A stretch of DNA of 51,797 bases. It comes from Candidatus Vecturithrix granuli (GTDB lineage: Bacteria > Moduliflexota > Moduliflexia > Moduliflexales > Moduliflexaceae). Each line of letters starts with the position of its first letter. Position 1 is the stretch's first letter. The DNA lies in assembly GCA_000739535.1 (NCBI GenBank), contig DF820466.1, forward strand, positions 403,779 to 455,575. The letters are read 5' to 3'. Under the pieces are notes generated by a model. It was not told the DNA's origin, made no database searches, and saw only the letters and a program-made list of their open reading frames with translations. The translations under genes and the position numbers were made by a program. Shown piece by piece: positions 41,929 through 49,825 of the stretch.

Positions 41929-42005
41929 GATGTAGCGCGAAACTCCAATTTCGCGGCTATCAACGATGCGCGAAACTGGAGTTTCGCGCTACATTTTCAG
42001 GGGAG
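41929..42005 (+). repeat. double-hairpin palindromic element ending in the ppnP ribosome-binding site (copy 2)
   Basis: TGTAGCGCGAAACTCCAATT opens the left hairpin, and GCGCGAAACTGGAGTTTCGC the right one; the terminal CGCTACATTTTCAGGGGAG provides the Shine-Dalgarno sequence for ppnP (ATG 42013). The whole element is an inverted repeat from TGTAGCGC to GCGCTACA. Confidence 0.88.
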
Positions 42006-42012
42006 ATGAAGA

Positions 42013-42294
42013 ATGTTTAAGGTCAACGAATATTTTGACGGTAAGGTCAAATCAATCGCATTTCAGACGTCAGAAGCCCCGGCAACCATAGGCGTGATGG
42101 CAAAAGGGGAATATAAATTTGGCACAGCGACAATCGAATACATGACGATCATTACTGGCAAGCTCACCGTAAAATTACCGGACAGCGACGAATGGAAGAC
42201 GTACCAGGTCGGCGATACTTTTATCGTCGCCAAAGACAAAAAATTTCAACTGAAGGTGGAAGAAGATTCATCGTATCTTTGCTTATACAAGTAG
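42013..42294 (+). CDS. ppnP: pyrimidine/purine nucleoside phosphorylase, PpnP family
   Basis: This 93-residue single-domain cupin of the DUF1255/YaiE family opens [17 protein letters not shown] and shows [29 protein letters not shown] and [19 protein letters not shown]. Family members phosphorolyse nucleosides with broad base range for salvage. Full length for the family. Its ribosome site is the end of the palindromic element just upstream, so its expression may depend on that repeat. Confidence 0.9.
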   Translation: MFKVNEYFDGKVKSIAFQTSEAPATIGVMAKGEYKFGTATIEYMTIITGKLTVKLPDSDEWKTYQVGDTFIVAKDKKFQLKVEEDSSYLCLYK

Positions 42295-42435
42295 GATTAA
42301 GGAACGATGGCAATTTTTACGAGTTCTTCAGGAGTGTCAAAGCTCGACTTTGACTGCGAAAGCAAAGCTTTCGCCCTGTACTGCGCCAATGAACGCATTC
42401 AGCCCTCCTCTGTCGGAGGGCTGGGGATGTTGCTT

Positions 42436-43575
42436 TTATTGGCCATCGTTCACATGTTCAGAAACCAGATAACGGATATTGCGTTCCTCTAAATAGCCCA
42501 ACAGCTTTTGAAAACAGTTGGCGTTTGCGCCCAGATATTCCGGCGGATTAATGCCTTTTCTGGTGAAATCGCCGTTCAAAACCAGGCGAGCGGCAGCGGT
42601 ACAGGTATAACCGGTGGTACGCGCCATGGATGAGGTTTTCGTGTCTGCATCATACTTGTCGAACATGTGATACGTATAGGTTTTCCTCTGCCCGTTTTCC
42701 ATTCCAACCACGTTGATGTGCATCACGGTAAACTCATCTTCTTCCGGCCCGAGTTTCCACATTGGAAATAACAACGCAGTCGTGACATCGAGCGGACGGA
42801 TTTTCACGCCTTTGACCTCGATCGGTTCTTTATCGAACAGTCCGGTTTCCCGCAGAACGCGCATATATTCGATATGTCCCGGATAGCGCAGGGTTTTCTC
42901 TTTCATGTTCGGGACAGTCATCGTTTTGACTAAAGTACGTAACCCATCGGTATTAAACGCTTCTAAGGTGCCAATCGGATCGATCTCGATATATTCGGCG
43001 TCGGACATCGCGGGTTTGGTGACAATCTTCCCGCCTTCAACCACGCGCGCCGGGCGTGTATATTCTTCTACCACATCAATTGGTGAAAACGGGGCTTTAT
43101 ATTCGTAGGGCCAACTTCGTTTCACCGGTAGTCCGCCGACATAACATTCAAAAGCCTGCACCTCCATCAAGGCGTTATGATACCCTAAAATGATGTTATC
43201 CATGCCTGGCGCAACGCCACAATCGGTTAAGACGATCACTTCATGCTTTTGCGCCAAATCCTCAAGTTGAAAGGGATCTTCATCAAAAAAGGAAATATCC
43301 ACCACATTTTTTCCGGCTTCAATACAGGTTTTGAGCATTTCAAAACCCATAAACCCGGGAACTGCACCGATAACAAGTTCCGCATCTTTAATGATTTTCT
43401 GAATCGTCGCTTTCTCTGAAAGATCGGCGGCTTTCACCTGAAGCGGATGTTGAGCCTTCAACACCTCTAAGCGTTGTTGATTCAGATCGCTCAGTATAAC
43501 CTTGTATTCACGGCATAAATCAATGGCAATGGCACTGCCGACCATGCCTGCTCCAAGCACAACAATGTTTGACAT
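42436..43575 (-). CDS. saccharopine dehydrogenase-like NAD(P)-dependent enzyme
   Basis: This 379-residue enzyme has an N-terminal Rossmann domain with VVLGAGMVGSAIAIDL (GxGxxG, 8-13) and a C-terminal catalytic domain typical of saccharopine dehydrogenase/lysine 6-dehydrogenase-like proteins (TDCGVAPGMDNIILGY, VGGLPVKRSWPYEYKAPFSP, LRYPGHIEYMRVLRETGLF). The substrate is uncertain: lysine or a polyamine-type imine reductase/dehydrogenase are possible. The start at 43575 follows AGGAGGGGAAAAGAC; the longer frame to 43650 is unlikely. It stands alone; no lysine-pathway neighbour is seen. Confidence 0.85.
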   Translation of the reverse strand: MSNIVVLGAGMVGSAIAIDLCREYKVILSDLNQQRLEVLKAQHPLQVKAADLSEKATIQKIIKDAELVIGAVPGFMGFEMLKTCIEAGKNVVDISFFDEDPFQLEDLAQKHEVIVLTDCGVAPGMDNIILGYHNALMEVQAFECYVGGLPVKRSWPYEYKAPFSPIDVVEEYTRPARVVEGGKIVTKPAMSDAEYIEIDPIGTLEAFNTDGLRTLVKTMTVPNMKEKTLRYPGHIEYMRVLRETGLFDKEPIEVKGVKIRPLDVTTALLFPMWKLGPEEDEFTVMHINVVGMENGQRKTYTYHMFDKYDADTKTSSMARTTGYTCTAAARLVLNGDFTRKGINPPEYLGANANCFQKLLGYLEERNIRYLVSEHVNDGQ

Positions 43576-44017
43576 GTCTTTTCCCCTCCTAATGTAAATA
43601 TAGCACGAAATTATATTTCGCACACTTTGCACAATTCCCTGCTTTGTCAAAATTTGAATAACAGGTTCGTAGTCCTGACTTTAATCAGAAAACTCGCTAA
43701 AGCGAGAACTACGAGCTTATTATCTAAACTTTGGCAGAGCAATACTCTTTTCTCAACTTTTCGCTGTTCTGTTGAAGGAACGTTTTCTTGTCAAGTAGAC
43801 TTCATGGCAAAAGTGAACATTTTTGAGCGAAATATGAACGTATTTCCCTGAAAAAAGTGCTTGACAAAGTTTGGAAACATCTTTGAAAAACACTTTGGCG
43901 TGTTTATTCAGAATTCTTGCGCACTGAGTTATGCACATTGTGGAGGAAATGAGCAGAAATTCTGTGTGAAGGGATTCGTAACCAATCATTTCAATATTTT
44001 AACAAGGAGGAAGTTCT
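43576..44017. other. intergenic region with promoter and repeat fragment
   Basis: About 440 bases. A repeat-like inverted pair GTAGTC(CTGA) and AAGCGAGAACTAC lies at 43675-43710; AAGCGAGAACTACG also occurs at 1144-1157. TTGACA at 43861-43866 with TGAAAA after 17 bases is the likely promoter of the binding-protein gene. Two direct TGAAC-containing motifs (43817, 43834) could be an operator. No gene is seen. Confidence 0.4.
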
Positions 44018-44995
44018 ATGAAACTGAAACATGTGCTTGTGTTATCCTTAGCCCTGTTCATGATGTTGTCCGGGCTGGCCGTCGCTGAGGACTATGAAAT
44101 CGTGACAGTCGTCAAAATTGCCGGAATTCCCTGGTTTAACCGGATGGAAGAAGGCATTGTGCAGGCTGCCAAAGATTTAGGGGTCAATTCAACCCAGGTT
44201 GGACCATCAGAAGCCGATCCGGCGCAACAGGTCAAGATGGTTGAAGATCTGATTGCCAAAGGGGTTGACGCAATTTGTGTGGTGCCTAATGACGCCAAAG
44301 CCCTGGAACCGGTGTTCAAAAAGGCTAAAGAACAAGGAATCATCGTCTTAACCCATGAATCACCGGATCAGAAAGGCGCGGATTGGGATATTGAGACGAT
44401 TGATAACACCCAATTTGGGGAAAATCACTTTGAAAAGCTGGCCGAACTCATGGGCGGCGAAGGGGAATTTGCGCTCTTTGTCGGGTCTTTAACGGTTCCG
44501 TTACACAATCTGTGGGCGGACATTGGTCTGAAATATGCTGCGGAAAAATATCCGAACATGAAGCTGGTTACCGACCGGATTCCCTGCGGCGAGAGCGTCG
44601 AATTATCGCACACTAAAACTCTCGAATTGTTGAAAGCCTACCCGAATTTGAAAGGGATCGTCGGATTCGGTAGCCTTGGACCGATTGGCGCGGCCCAGGC
44701 GTTGAAAGAGAAAAATCTGTGCGGCGATGTGAAAGTCGTCGGGACAGTGTTGCCGGCGCATGCCGCACGGTATCTGAAAGAAGGCTGTATGCAATACGGC
44801 TATCTGTGGGATCCGAAAGACGCCGGCTATGCGATGGTCGCGGTCGCCAAAATGATGCTTGAAGGTCAGGAAATCAAAGATGGCGTGGAAGTTCCCGGTC
44901 TGGGAGCCGCTAGTGTGGACGCCGAAGCTAAAGTCATTAAAGTGGATGCCATTCTCAATATTACTCCGGAAAATGCGGCTGATATAGGGTTCTAA
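44018..44995 (+). CDS. sugar-type ABC periplasmic binding protein (LsrB/RhaS-like), orphan
   Basis: This 325-residue binding protein has a signal peptide ending AVA-ED (about residue 23). The two-lobed sugar-binding fold is shown by VKIAGIPWFNRMEEGIVQA, GPSEADPAQQVKMVEDLI, ICVVPNDAKALEPV, LTHESPDQ and LKGIVGFGSLGPIGAAQALK, closest to AI-2/rhamnose-type proteins (LsrB, RhaS). The ribosome site AAGGAGGAAGTTCT is strong. A perfect palindromic terminator follows 26 bases after the stop, and no permease or ATPase gene is nearby, so it is transcribed alone. It may feed a distant transporter or act as a chemotaxis/sensor ligand protein. Confidence 0.87.
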   Translation: MKLKHVLVLSLALFMMLSGLAVAEDYEIVTVVKIAGIPWFNRMEEGIVQAAKDLGVNSTQVGPSEADPAQQVKMVEDLIAKGVDAICVVPNDAKALEPVFKKAKEQGIIVLTHESPDQKGADWDIETIDNTQFGENHFEKLAELMGGEGEFALFVGSLTVPLHNLWADIGLKYAAEKYPNMKLVTDRIPCGESVELSHTKTLELLKAYPNLKGIVGFGSLGPIGAAQALKEKNLCGDVKVVGTVLPAHAARYLKEGCMQYGYLWDPKDAGYAMVAVAKMMLEGQEIKDGVEVPGLGAASVDAEAKVIKVDAILNITPENAADIGF

Positions 44996-45020
44996 CTCAG
45001 CGAGCGGAAGTTTTTAGCGC

Positions 45021-45054
45021 AAAAACCCGGTTTCTTCGAAGAAACCGGGTTTTT
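45021..45054 (+). terminator. perfect palindromic terminator of the binding-protein gene (AAACCRGGTTT family, copy 4)
   Basis: This is a 34-base perfect palindrome: the 16-base arm AAAAACCCGGTTTCTT and its complement, ending in a T-run. It ends the orphan binding-protein transcript and could also act for the convergent iclR gene. Confidence 0.8.
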
Positions 45055-45112
45055 AATTCTCTTGTACTATTCTGTAATTACCATGCTAAACAAGCATGCC
45101 GTTATTCATTTG

Positions 45113-45931
45113 TTACGTGAATACATCAGATCGAAAGCCCAACGCTTGCGATATTTCCAGCGCAGTTGCCATGACATCGTCTTTCAAGACGCCCTGGATT
45201 TTCTCTCTGGTAATTCGGATCGCCGGGCCGGAAACACTGACAGCCGCCACTGTCAAACCTATCTTGTTTCGAACCGGAGCGGCGACACACCGGATGCCTA
45301 ACTCGGCCTCCTCATCATCAACCGCATACCCCCGGGCGCGTACAGCCCGAAGATGATCTTTCAGTTGCAGCGGATCGGTGATTGTGTTTGCTGTTTTCTG
45401 AACAAACTTCATCTCGCGAAGCATGGCATCTAACTCATCATCAGGCAGTTGAGCCAGCAACACTTTTCCAAGCGAACAGCTATTGGCCATGTTGCGCTGC
45501 CCCACCTTGGAACTTGCACGTAATCCGATAGAATCATCTTCTGATTCAATTTTTTCAATGTAAACTACTTCTGCGCGGTCAAGAATGGCGAGATACGCCG
45601 TCTCGCGGGTCTTTTCAGAGAGCGCAGCAAGAAACGGCTCTGCCTCTTTGCGGATATTGATTTGTTCGAGCAAACTGTTGCCAAGTTCCACTAATTTGAA
45701 CCCCAATGAGTAGTTTCGCGTTTCCGAATCCTGACGGACAAAGTCAAAATACATGAGCGACGACAGGATGCGATGCGTCGTTCCTTTCGGAAGATCAACT
45801 TTCGCCGCCACGTCACCCAGGCTGATTCCGCGAGAACTGCGAGCCAGGACATCAAGGATGACGGAAACTCTCTCAATGGTTTGAATAAGGTTCCTTGGCT
45901 TCGGATTGCTCGAGAATTGTGTGGTATTCAT
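45113..45931 (-). CDS. IclR-family transcription regulator
   Basis: This 272-residue regulator has an N-terminal winged helix (about 14-75: TIERVSVILDVLARSSRGIS, LPKGTTHRILSSLMYF) and a C-terminal IclR effector domain (about 90-262: YIEKIESEDDSIGLRASSKV, NSCSLGKVLLAQLP, YAVDDEEAELGIRCVAAPV). It probably senses the carboxylate imported by the Tct transporter. It follows tctA after 117 bases on the same strand and has its own promoter region with one of the three 15-base sites, suggesting autoregulation. Ribosome site AGGAACGT. Confidence 0.9.
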   Translation of the reverse strand: MNTTQFSSNPKPRNLIQTIERVSVILDVLARSSRGISLGDVAAKVDLPKGTTHRILSSLMYFDFVRQDSETRNYSLGFKLVELGNSLLEQINIRKEAEPFLAALSEKTRETAYLAILDRAEVVYIEKIESEDDSIGLRASSKVGQRNMANSCSLGKVLLAQLPDDELDAMLREMKFVQKTANTITDPLQLKDHLRAVRARGYAVDDEEAELGIRCVAAPVRNKIGLTVAAVSVSGPAIRITREKIQGVLKDDVMATALEISQALGFRSDVFT

Positions 45932-45994
45932 ACGTTCCTGCTATTCTACTTTCTTAATAGGGATTGATAAAGCGTTCTTTAATAAAGAACGGAG

Positions 45995-46009
45995 TTTCTT
46001 AATATGGAA
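45995..46009 (-). promoter_or_regulatory. putative IclR operator at the iclR promoter
   Basis: TTCCATATTAAGAAA on the minus strand matches the 49296 site at 12 of 15 positions. It lies just downstream of a TTGACA (46041-46036) and a weak -10, near the expected transcription start, 64 bases before the start codon. A further palindrome GTTCTTTAATAAAGAAC lies next to it (45974-45990). Confidence 0.5.
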
Positions 46010-46048
46010 CATCCATAGAAATCATCCCCACGGCCTGTCAAGTTTTTT

Positions 46049-47551
46049 TCAGAGTTCCTTACGCGCCTCTTTCTCCATCGATTTTTTAATCCGATAGTAC
46101 GAAGACACCATCATCAACACCGCAACAGCAATCAGCGTGGCACTAATAGGCCGTTTAAAGAAAATCAACGGATCGCCGTGCGAAATAATCAAGGCCCGCC
46201 GCAGATTTTGTTCCGCCATCGGCCCCAGAATCAAAGCTAACAAGATCGGCGAAACCGAGTAGTCGTAATACTCCATAAAATAGGCAAGAAGCCCAATAAC
46301 CAACGACAGCCCCACATCAAAAAAACTAAACCGCATCGAATAGGAGCCGACAACGCAGAGAAAGAAAATCACCGGCGTCAGAATTCTGCGATCAATATTA
46401 ATGATGCTGGCAAACAGTTTAGCGCCGGACAGGCCGACAATCAACAGGATAAATTGCGCCATGATCATTCCGGCAAAAATGGGATATATCACGTCAAGAT
46501 GATCGCGAAACAACATCGGCCCGGGTTGAAGCCCGTGAATTGTCAGGGCTCCAAGCAGCACTGCCGTGACCGCATCACCAGGAACCCCCAGGGTCAGCAT
46601 CGGGATCATCGCGCCGCCTGTTGCGCCGTTATTGCCGGCTTCAGGAGCCGCAACCCCTTGCAAGACACCAGTGCCGAATTTTTCAGGATGATCTGACGAC
46701 CGCTTCGCTTCGCCATAACTGACAAACGCCGCCACTTCACACCCGGTTCCGGGCACACTGCCGATGAATGTTCCTATCAACGCGGATTTAAAGATCGTGC
46801 CCAGGACAGAACGGATCTCCTGGAATGTCGGCAAAATATGCTCGATTTTCGATTTGACATGCGGCACAAGCTGCATCTTTTCAATGTTGCGAAAGACCTG
46901 TGCGTATCCGAAAAGGCCGATTAAGGCCGGGATAAATGTCACACCGCCTAACAAATTCCGCGAGCCAAATGTGAAACGGGCAACTCCAGACAATGGGTCA
47001 AATCCGATTGTGGAAATCAATAGCCCGAACAATGCCGTCATCACTCCTTTTAGCAGGGAACGCCCGGAAACCGTCACAATCATCCCCAATCCGAAAAACG
47101 CCAGCGCAAAGAATTCAGACGGGCCGAACCTCAGACCAAATTTGGCGATCTGGGGAGAGAGAAAGGTCATAACAAGCGCCCCGATTGTTCCTCCTAAAAA
47201 GGAGGCCACGGTCGCCACCCCAATGGCTTTTCCCGCCAGACCCTTCTGAGTCAGAGGATACCCGTCTAATACGGTTGCGGCTGCCGAGGGCGTACCTGGC
47301 GTGCGGATAAGAATACTGGAGATCGATCCTCCGTAAATCCCGCCGCAAAAAATTCCTAACAGCATAAGCAGTCCCTGCACCGGCGGACGCCCGAAGGTAA
47401 ACGGAATCAGGAGCGCACACCCCATTGTGGCCGTTAATCCCGGAAGTGCCCCGACAATAATTCCGCCGGTGATGCCGAGGAACACATACAGAAAATTGAT
47501 CGGGTCCAGCAATACTGTCGAAAATGCCTCGTAGAGTAATTGAAAGTCCAT
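46049..47551 (-). CDS. tctA: tripartite tricarboxylate transporter, large membrane subunit
   Basis: This 500-residue subunit of about 12 helices has the TctA signatures GALPGLTATMGCALLIPFTF and CGGIYGGSISSILIRTPGTP, then SAAATVLDGYPL, and the mirrored ESVPGTG-like GSVPGTGCEVAAF. It is the cation-coupled carrier of the TTT family; with TctB and the periplasmic TctC it imports citrate or other carboxylates. It is the third gene of the tctCBA operon, 12 bases after tctB. Confidence 0.94.
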   Translation of the reverse strand: MDFQLLYEAFSTVLLDPINFLYVFLGITGGIIVGALPGLTATMGCALLIPFTFGRPPVQGLLMLLGIFCGGIYGGSISSILIRTPGTPSAAATVLDGYPLTQKGLAGKAIGVATVASFLGGTIGALVMTFLSPQIAKFGLRFGPSEFFALAFFGLGMIVTVSGRSLLKGVMTALFGLLISTIGFDPLSGVARFTFGSRNLLGGVTFIPALIGLFGYAQVFRNIEKMQLVPHVKSKIEHILPTFQEIRSVLGTIFKSALIGTFIGSVPGTGCEVAAFVSYGEAKRSSDHPEKFGTGVLQGVAAPEAGNNGATGGAMIPMLTLGVPGDAVTAVLLGALTIHGLQPGPMLFRDHLDVIYPIFAGMIMAQFILLIVGLSGAKLFASIINIDRRILTPVIFFLCVVGSYSMRFSFFDVGLSLVIGLLAYFMEYYDYSVSPILLALILGPMAEQNLRRALIISHGDPLIFFKRPISATLIAVAVLMMVSSYYRIKKSMEKEARKEL

Positions 47552-47563
47552 ATATCTCCTTGT

Positions 47564-48022
47564 TTAAAAGGTGAAGCTCAGCATTCCCGTGGGGATGGGA
47601 ATCACCAGAAAATACCGGAAGATCGCCCAGACCATCAGGGCTACCACAACAGAACTGAACACGCGCTTGACTATCCCTTGCTGATGCAGAAAGGCCATCA
47701 ACGTAAACAAAAACACACAGGTCCCCATGGCGAATCCGATCACTTGCATCAGAAGCAGATACCCGATACACAGTGCAATGGCAATGAGCATCTTTATGAA
47801 ACCATGCCTGTCGATGTGTTCTGTCTGGGATAAGGCTTTGCCCTGGATGGCCCGAATAATCAAAACAATGGCACAGATGCCCAGGATCATCGAGAGGAGT
47901 TGGGGAAAGAGGTTCGGCCCGTAAATATAAATCACCGTCTGACGGTATTGGTAGGACTTCCAGAATACCCACACACTCAACACAAGTAACCCGATCCCAA
48001 CTCCGATATCCGGTTTTTTCAC
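47564..48022 (-). CDS. tctB: tripartite tricarboxylate transporter, small membrane subunit
   Basis: This 152-residue protein has four hydrophobic helices and the TctB landmarks YGPNLFPQLLSMILGICAIV and VSLLM-like GIVKRVFSSVVVALMVWAIF. It partners TctA in the membrane. An overlapping 285-codon frame on the same strand (47115-47972) reads out of phase through tctB and tctA and is not a gene. Confidence 0.88.
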   Translation of the reverse strand: MKKPDIGVGIGLLVLSVWVFWKSYQYRQTVIYIYGPNLFPQLLSMILGICAIVLIIRAIQGKALSQTEHIDRHGFIKMLIAIALCIGYLLLMQVIGFAMGTCVFLFTLMAFLHQQGIVKRVFSSVVVALMVWAIFRYFLVIPIPTGMLSFTF

Positions 48023-48110
48023 GTTCTTTCTCTCCTTTCCAAATTGTTGCTCAAAAGAAAATTGGTATCGAAAGCAGCCATTTAGCCACTTTCGATACCT
48101 GTGCTCAGTT

Positions 48111-49085
48111 TTACTGCAAAGGCTTCAATAATCCCACAGCATCCAACGCAGGTTCCAACGTTTTTTCCATCCCATCCAAAAATTGTTTAAACTCTTCAGG
48201 GCCTTTATAGATCAGAGGAATCGCCAATTCTGCTGCCAGGTCTTTGAATTCCTGATCCTCAAAGCACTGTTTGAGGCCTTTTACAAGGATCTCCAGCACT
48301 TCCGGAGGCGTTCCTTTGGGAGCCGCCAAACCACGCCAGTCACTGATTGGTTCGGAAGGGAATCCTGCTTCCGCATAGGTCGGCACATCAGGCATCGCAG
48401 GATTACGCTCATCAGCCGCTATTGCCAGGACGCGAATCTGACCGCTTTGATACAGTTGGAGCAATTCGTCAACCCCTGCCGGCACCACATCCACATGTCC
48501 GCCAAGCAATGCGGTTCTGGAAGGAGCAGCGCCATCAAACGGCACATACGTAAACTCGACATCGTTCTCCGTCGCCAGAGATGCCATTGCTAAATGCCAT
48601 GCGCCGCCAGCACCCGTATGGCCGACAGTTAATTTCCCTGGATTCGCTTTGGCGTAATCCATGAGTTCTTGCATGGTTTGCCACTGAGCGTCAGCCTTCA
48701 CGGCGATCACTCCTACACTGCGGTTCAACAGCATCAGCAAGTCGAAATCCCGGTAGGACAGGTCTGCCAGGCCCATCAACCGGTAGGTGCTTAACTGTGT
48801 GGTAATCATCGTGATCGTATACCCGTCGGCCCTGGCATTCGCGCCGTCGCCCATGCCCACAGCCCCCATGCCGCCGGTTTTATTGACCACGTTCACATTC
48901 ACTCCGAAATATTGTTTCGCATTTTTCACCAGGGCTCTGGCCAGAGTATCCGTACCACCCCCGGCAGACCAGGGACAAATCATGGTAATATCTTTTTCCG
49001 GAAAATCCGCAGCGTGGGCAAAGGGGATTGTTAACACCATGACAAGACTTACGACAGCGATGATCACACCAACTTTCCTGAACAT
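48111..49085 (-). CDS. tctC: tripartite tricarboxylate transporter substrate-binding protein
   Basis: This 324-residue periplasmic protein has a signal peptide ending AHA-AD (about 25) and the TctC/Bug fold: ITMICPWSAGGGTDTLARAL, VVNKTGGMGAVGM, GHTGAGGAWHLAMA, HVDVVPAGVDELL and DWRGLAAPKGTPPEV. It captures the carboxylate; the exact substrate is unknown. Start at 49085 with AGGAGGTAAGGTT; a longer frame to 49163 includes leader sequence. First gene of the operon. Confidence 0.92.
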   Translation of the reverse strand: MFRKVGVIIAVVSLVMVLTIPFAHAADFPEKDITMICPWSAGGGTDTLARALVKNAKQYFGVNVNVVNKTGGMGAVGMGDGANARADGYTITMITTQLSTYRLMGLADLSYRDFDLLMLLNRSVGVIAVKADAQWQTMQELMDYAKANPGKLTVGHTGAGGAWHLAMASLATENDVEFTYVPFDGAAPSRTALLGGHVDVVPAGVDELLQLYQSGQIRVLAIAADERNPAMPDVPTYAEAGFPSEPISDWRGLAAPKGTPPEVLEILVKGLKQCFEDQEFKDLAAELAIPLIYKGPEEFKQFLDGMEKTLEPALDAVGLLKPLQ

Positions 49086-49295
49086 AACCTTACCTCCTCC
49101 TATCGTGAAATTTATACTATGGCACCCGGTAACGCAAACTCCTGCTTTACAGAAATACTGCACTACCAGAAATGCCGGAATCAGGCCGGAAACACACGTT
49201 CCGCTATGAAATCTTCACTTCTACAAACGCGTTCCTTTTCCGTGCGAACAAGAGTGCGAGTCACAATGCCTGTTGAGGAAAAGAATCTCAATATG

Positions 49296-49310
49296 TTTCA
49301 TATTGCGAAA
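49296..49310. promoter_or_regulatory. putative IclR operator near the tctC promoter
   Basis: TTTCATATTGCGAAA, a TTTC-N7-GAAA pseudo-palindrome, about 211 bases before tctC. A minus-strand TTGACA (49359-49354) lies just upstream, so a repressor here would block a start near 49320. The adjacent GAAACGATGTTTC is itself a near palindrome. Confidence 0.55.
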
Positions 49311-49455
49311 CGATGTTTCTTGATATGATATGCTGAAAAGGTTATGTAAAATTTGTCAAGTATTTTTAATTTTTTTTTTACCTGAATGAAATCGTCTAAT
49401 TTTTATGACCGCGAGGTTTACTGGAAGCTGCTGATTTTTAATTATGGAAATGTAG

Positions 49456-49470
49456 TTTCGTATTGTGAAA
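49456..49470. promoter_or_regulatory. second putative IclR operator upstream of tctC
   Basis: TTTCGTATTGTGAAA matches the 49296 site at 13 of 15 positions and lies 160 bases further upstream, compatible with a loop-forming or activating site. Confidence 0.5.
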
Positions 49471-49825
49471 TATGATAATCTCGGCTCTCTGTGATTTTGA
49501 TCGCAACATTATTCACTGCGGTCGATACCCATTTGGCTTGAAAAAATGTTGCGTTATCTCATAAGCAATGCTGGCAGCATGTGCTCAATTGGGGGAAAAT
49601 TAAAAGCAGTACTGGCGTAATGATATTGGCGAGAAGAAACGGTAAGGTTGCCCGAAATATGGCGCCAGTACCAGGTCGTGAAATGGCTGAGGCCACATTT
49701 AAACACATTCCCACCAGCGGCGTCAACCTTGACAGAGGCCCAATCGGCCTGATGCAATGCCTCTCGAACATCGGCTTGCCATACCAGGGAGGTTTTCAGA
49801 AACCTCGCAGGTTCCTTGCTGTTGT
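49471..49825. other. intergenic stretch with a possible gene remnant
   Basis: A minus-strand frame (about 49554-49790) reads ASVKVDAAGGNVFKCGLSHF followed by TTWYW, which recalls the ends of Ig-like repeats in surface proteins, but it has no ribosome site or conserved start and is short. An imperfect palindrome AGGTTTTCAGAAACCT lies at 49789-49804. I consider it a probable remnant, not a gene. Confidence 0.3.

Noticed and set aside
41690-42005. CRISPR-like array
   Set aside because: Repeats are double hairpins in irregular spacing with no uniform spacers and no cas genes; a palindromic repeat family explains them.
41754-42020. 88-codon plus-strand frame across the palindrome array
   Set aside because: It consists of translated repeats (PAKLQFRG, ARNWSFALHFHR) and overlaps the ppnP ribosome site; no coding signal beyond the repeats.
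42307-42492. 61-codon plus-strand frame after ppnP
   Set aside because: Partly antisense to the saccharopine dehydrogenase-like gene; no convincing ribosome site or motif.
47115-47972. 285-codon minus-strand frame in the tct operon
   Set aside because: Out of phase with tctA and tctB, which have clear family motifs over the same bases; His/Cys/Arg-rich translation typical of a shadow frame.
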